NCBI GenBank assembly: GCA_019415335.1
Contig: DXKH01000020.1
Location: 1-32,898 of the forward strand
DNA from: Citrobacter sp.
GTDB taxonomy: Bacteria > Pseudomonadota > Gammaproteobacteria > Enterobacterales > Enterobacteriaceae
Length of the DNA stretch: 32,898 nucleotides
Direction of reading: 5' to 3'
Below are positions 31,761 through 32,898 of the stretch, one piece after another; within the stretch, counting starts at the first letter, position 1; every line of letters begins with the position of its first letter. The notes under the pieces were generated by a model. It searched no databases and had not been told where the DNA came from. It saw nothing but the letters and a program-made list of their open reading frames with translations. Made by a program: the position numbers and the translations under genes.

Positions 31761-32273
31761 ATGCAATTAGATGAACAACGTCTGCGTTTTCGCGATGCCA
31801 TGGCCAGTCTGTCGGCCGCCGTTAACGTCATCACCACCGAAGGCGAAGCGGGCCGCTGCGGGATCACCGCCACGGCAGTCTGTTCGGTGACCGACTCGCC
31901 ACCGTCGGTGATGGTCTGTATCAACGCCAATAGCGCGATGAACCCGGTGTTTCAGGGCAACGGCAAGCTATGTATCAACGTGCTGAACCACGAACAGGAA
32001 GTGATGGCCCGCCATTTCGCCGGGATGACAGACATGGCTATGGAAGCTCGCTTCAACCTTTCATGCTGGCAGAAAGGCGTGCAAGGCCAACCGGTCCTGA
32101 AAGGCTCACTGGCAAGTCTTGAGGGTGAGATTAATCAGGTGCAGGCTATCGGCAGTCATCTGGTCTATCTGGTTGAAATCAAGAATATTACCCTCAGCCA
32201 GCAAGGCCACGGGCTGATTTACTTCAAGCGCCGTTTCCATCCGGTGATGATGGAAATGGAAGTGGTCGCGTAG
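31761..32273 (+). CDS. hpaC: HpaC, flavin reductase component of 4-HPA 3-monooxygenase
   Basis: The 170-aa NAD(P)H:flavin oxidoreductase that supplies FADH2 to HpaB by free diffusion. The fold is the flavin-reductase-like split barrel; recognisable segments are MASLSAAVNVITTEGEAGRC, GITATAVCSVTDSPPSVMVC and a C-terminal LIYFKRRFHPV. GGGAGG lies about 6 bases before the ATG, 19 bases after hpaB. Last gene of the hpa cluster; a strong hairpin follows. Confidence 0.97.
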   Translation: MQLDEQRLRFRDAMASLSAAVNVITTEGEAGRCGITATAVCSVTDSPPSVMVCINANSAMNPVFQGNGKLCINVLNHEQEVMARHFAGMTDMAMEARFNLSCWQKGVQGQPVLKGSLASLEGEINQVQAIGSHLVYLVEIKNITLSQQGHGLIYFKRRFHPVMMEMEVVA

Positions 32274-32285
32274 TGGTCATCCTGA

Positions 32286-32311
32286 GTTTACCCGTCGCTC
32301 GGCGGGTAAAC
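32286..32311 (+). terminator. Hairpin after hpaC
   Basis: GTTTACCCG (32286-32294) pairs perfectly with CGGGTAAAC (32303-32311) around an 8-base loop, 13 bases after the hpaC stop. No immediate T-tract is present; a T-run occurs only about 40 bases later. It likely ends or protects the hpaBC message. Confidence 0.6.
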
Positions 32312-32447
32312 TTACACTGCGTGAGCTGATAATTATTCATGCCATATTAGTTTTTTATATCCGCAAGCCCGCCTCCAGTTGCGCATTGTGCACATGGTAG
32401 GCAACAGCTGCGTTTCAATGTCTGGAAGGACTGTAAATGGACCCGTT

Positions 32448-32898
32448 TTAGTTCCATGCATTTTTTGAGATCCCGGCTAAATAATGGTGCAGTCTATATT
32501 CCTCCGGTTTCATATTGTTCAGTGATTCATGCGGGCGTTCACAGTTATATTCTGATAACCATTTCTCCGTGATTTCCCGCACTTCATTCAACGTTCTGAA
32601 CAGATAAAAATCGAGTATTTCTGTATGGGATGTTCGGTTAAAGCACTCAATAAAAGCGTTCTGTGTCGGCTTACCCGGCTGGATAAACTCCAGTTTTACG
32701 GCATGTTTCTCTGCCCATTCAGCCAGTGCCAGTGAGATAAATTCTGGACCATTATTCATGCGTAGCATGACCGGATAGCCGCGATTTGCCGCGATCCTGT
32801 CGAGCACACGGACCACGCGCAGAGCTGGCAGATTCAGATCGATTTCAATCGACAACGCCTCACGGTTAAAGTCATCAACGACATTGAACGTGCGAAAA
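32448..32898 (-). mobile_element. IS3-family transposase (OrfB), C-terminal part, degenerate
   Basis: The minus-strand frame is open from the window edge (FRTFNVVDDFNREALSIEID) to the stop at 32448. It is the integrase core of an IS3-family (IS407-like group) OrfB: a VDDFNREAL segment with the first Asp, then MNNGPEF, and IECFNRTSHTE with the Glu 35 residues later, followed by YNCERPHESLNNMKPEEY. In active relatives MNNGPEF is MDNGPEF and IECFNRT is IERFNRT; the loss of the catalytic Asp suggests an inactive copy. The N-terminal part and OrfA lie outside the window. Confidence 0.85.

Noticed and set aside
21101..32273. Direct use of hpa-derived catechol (homoprotocatechuate) as siderophore building block
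   Set aside because: The siderophore genes have a Fur box and FepB-like import genes pointing to DHB chemistry. No acyl-AMP ligase for homoprotocatechuate is present; adjacency alone is weak evidence.
1..32898. Composite transposon formed by the two flanking IS elements
   Set aside because: The elements belong to different families (IS1182/IS5-like and IS3) and both are cut by the window edges, so they cannot be shown to mobilise the region together.

Overview
The window looks like a chromosomal accessory region of an Enterobacteriaceae member from the Escherichia / Citrobacter / Enterobacter range. The signs are a full enteric-type hpa cluster, REP/BIME elements of the Escherichia-Citrobacter style, FepBDG-like transport proteins and enteric insertion sequences. 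No rRNA, tRNA or CRISPR array was seen. All functional calls are by-eye readings without database searches.

Layout. 1-463: 5' part of an IS1182/IS5-like transposase, cut by the window edge. 719-1560: two AT-rich genes, a small unknown and an orphan Imm42-like immunity protein. 1561-2102: hairpins plus the decayed C-terminus of a short-chain dehydrogenase. 2103-4902 (minus): a complete BtuFCD-type ABC importer with ATGA-overlapping genes, behind a near-consensus sigma70 promoter whose start region is covered by a Zur-box-like palindrome. 5007-5308: two overlapping tiny ORFs. 5538-14815 (minus): an operon of a FepB-like binding protein, FepD- and FepG-like permeases, a TonB-dependent receptor, a C-PCP-C NRPS protein and a beta-propeller protein, closed by a strong terminator. 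15014-19408 (plus, divergent): a Cy-Cy-A NRPS protein. 19453-20772 (minus): a free-standing condensation enzyme. 21101-32273: hpaR, then hpaG1-G2-E-D-F-H-I-X-A-B-C. 32448-32898: a degraded IS3-family transposase running off the window.

Central interpretation. The 5.5-20.8 kb segment is a vibriobactin-type siderophore locus. The Cy-Cy-A protein (1464 aa) and the C-PCP-C protein (919 aa) together reproduce the Cy-Cy-A-C-PCP-C order and approximate size of VibF, split in two. The free-standing condensation enzyme (about 439 aa) matches VibH, which joins 2,3-dihydroxybenzoate (DHB) to a polyamine. Fur-box-like sites lie in the divergent promoter region and upstream of the VibH-like gene. The window has no DHB synthesis, aryl carrier, DHB-AMP ligase, phosphopantetheinyl transferase, exporter or FepC-type ATPase, so the host enterobactin pathway probably supplies these. 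The predicted product is a polyamine catecholate carrying an oxazoline or thiazoline ring, of the vibriobactin / serratiochelin / photobactin kind. The importer at 2.1-4.9 kb appears to be under zinc (Zur) rather than iron control.

The right third is a standard homoprotocatechuate meta-cleavage pathway. HpaBC hydroxylates 4-hydroxyphenylacetate, and HpaD, E, G1/G2, F, H and I take the product to central metabolites. HpaX imports the substrate, HpaR represses and HpaA activates. Its notable feature is that HpaG is two overlapping genes instead of the fused E. coli protein.
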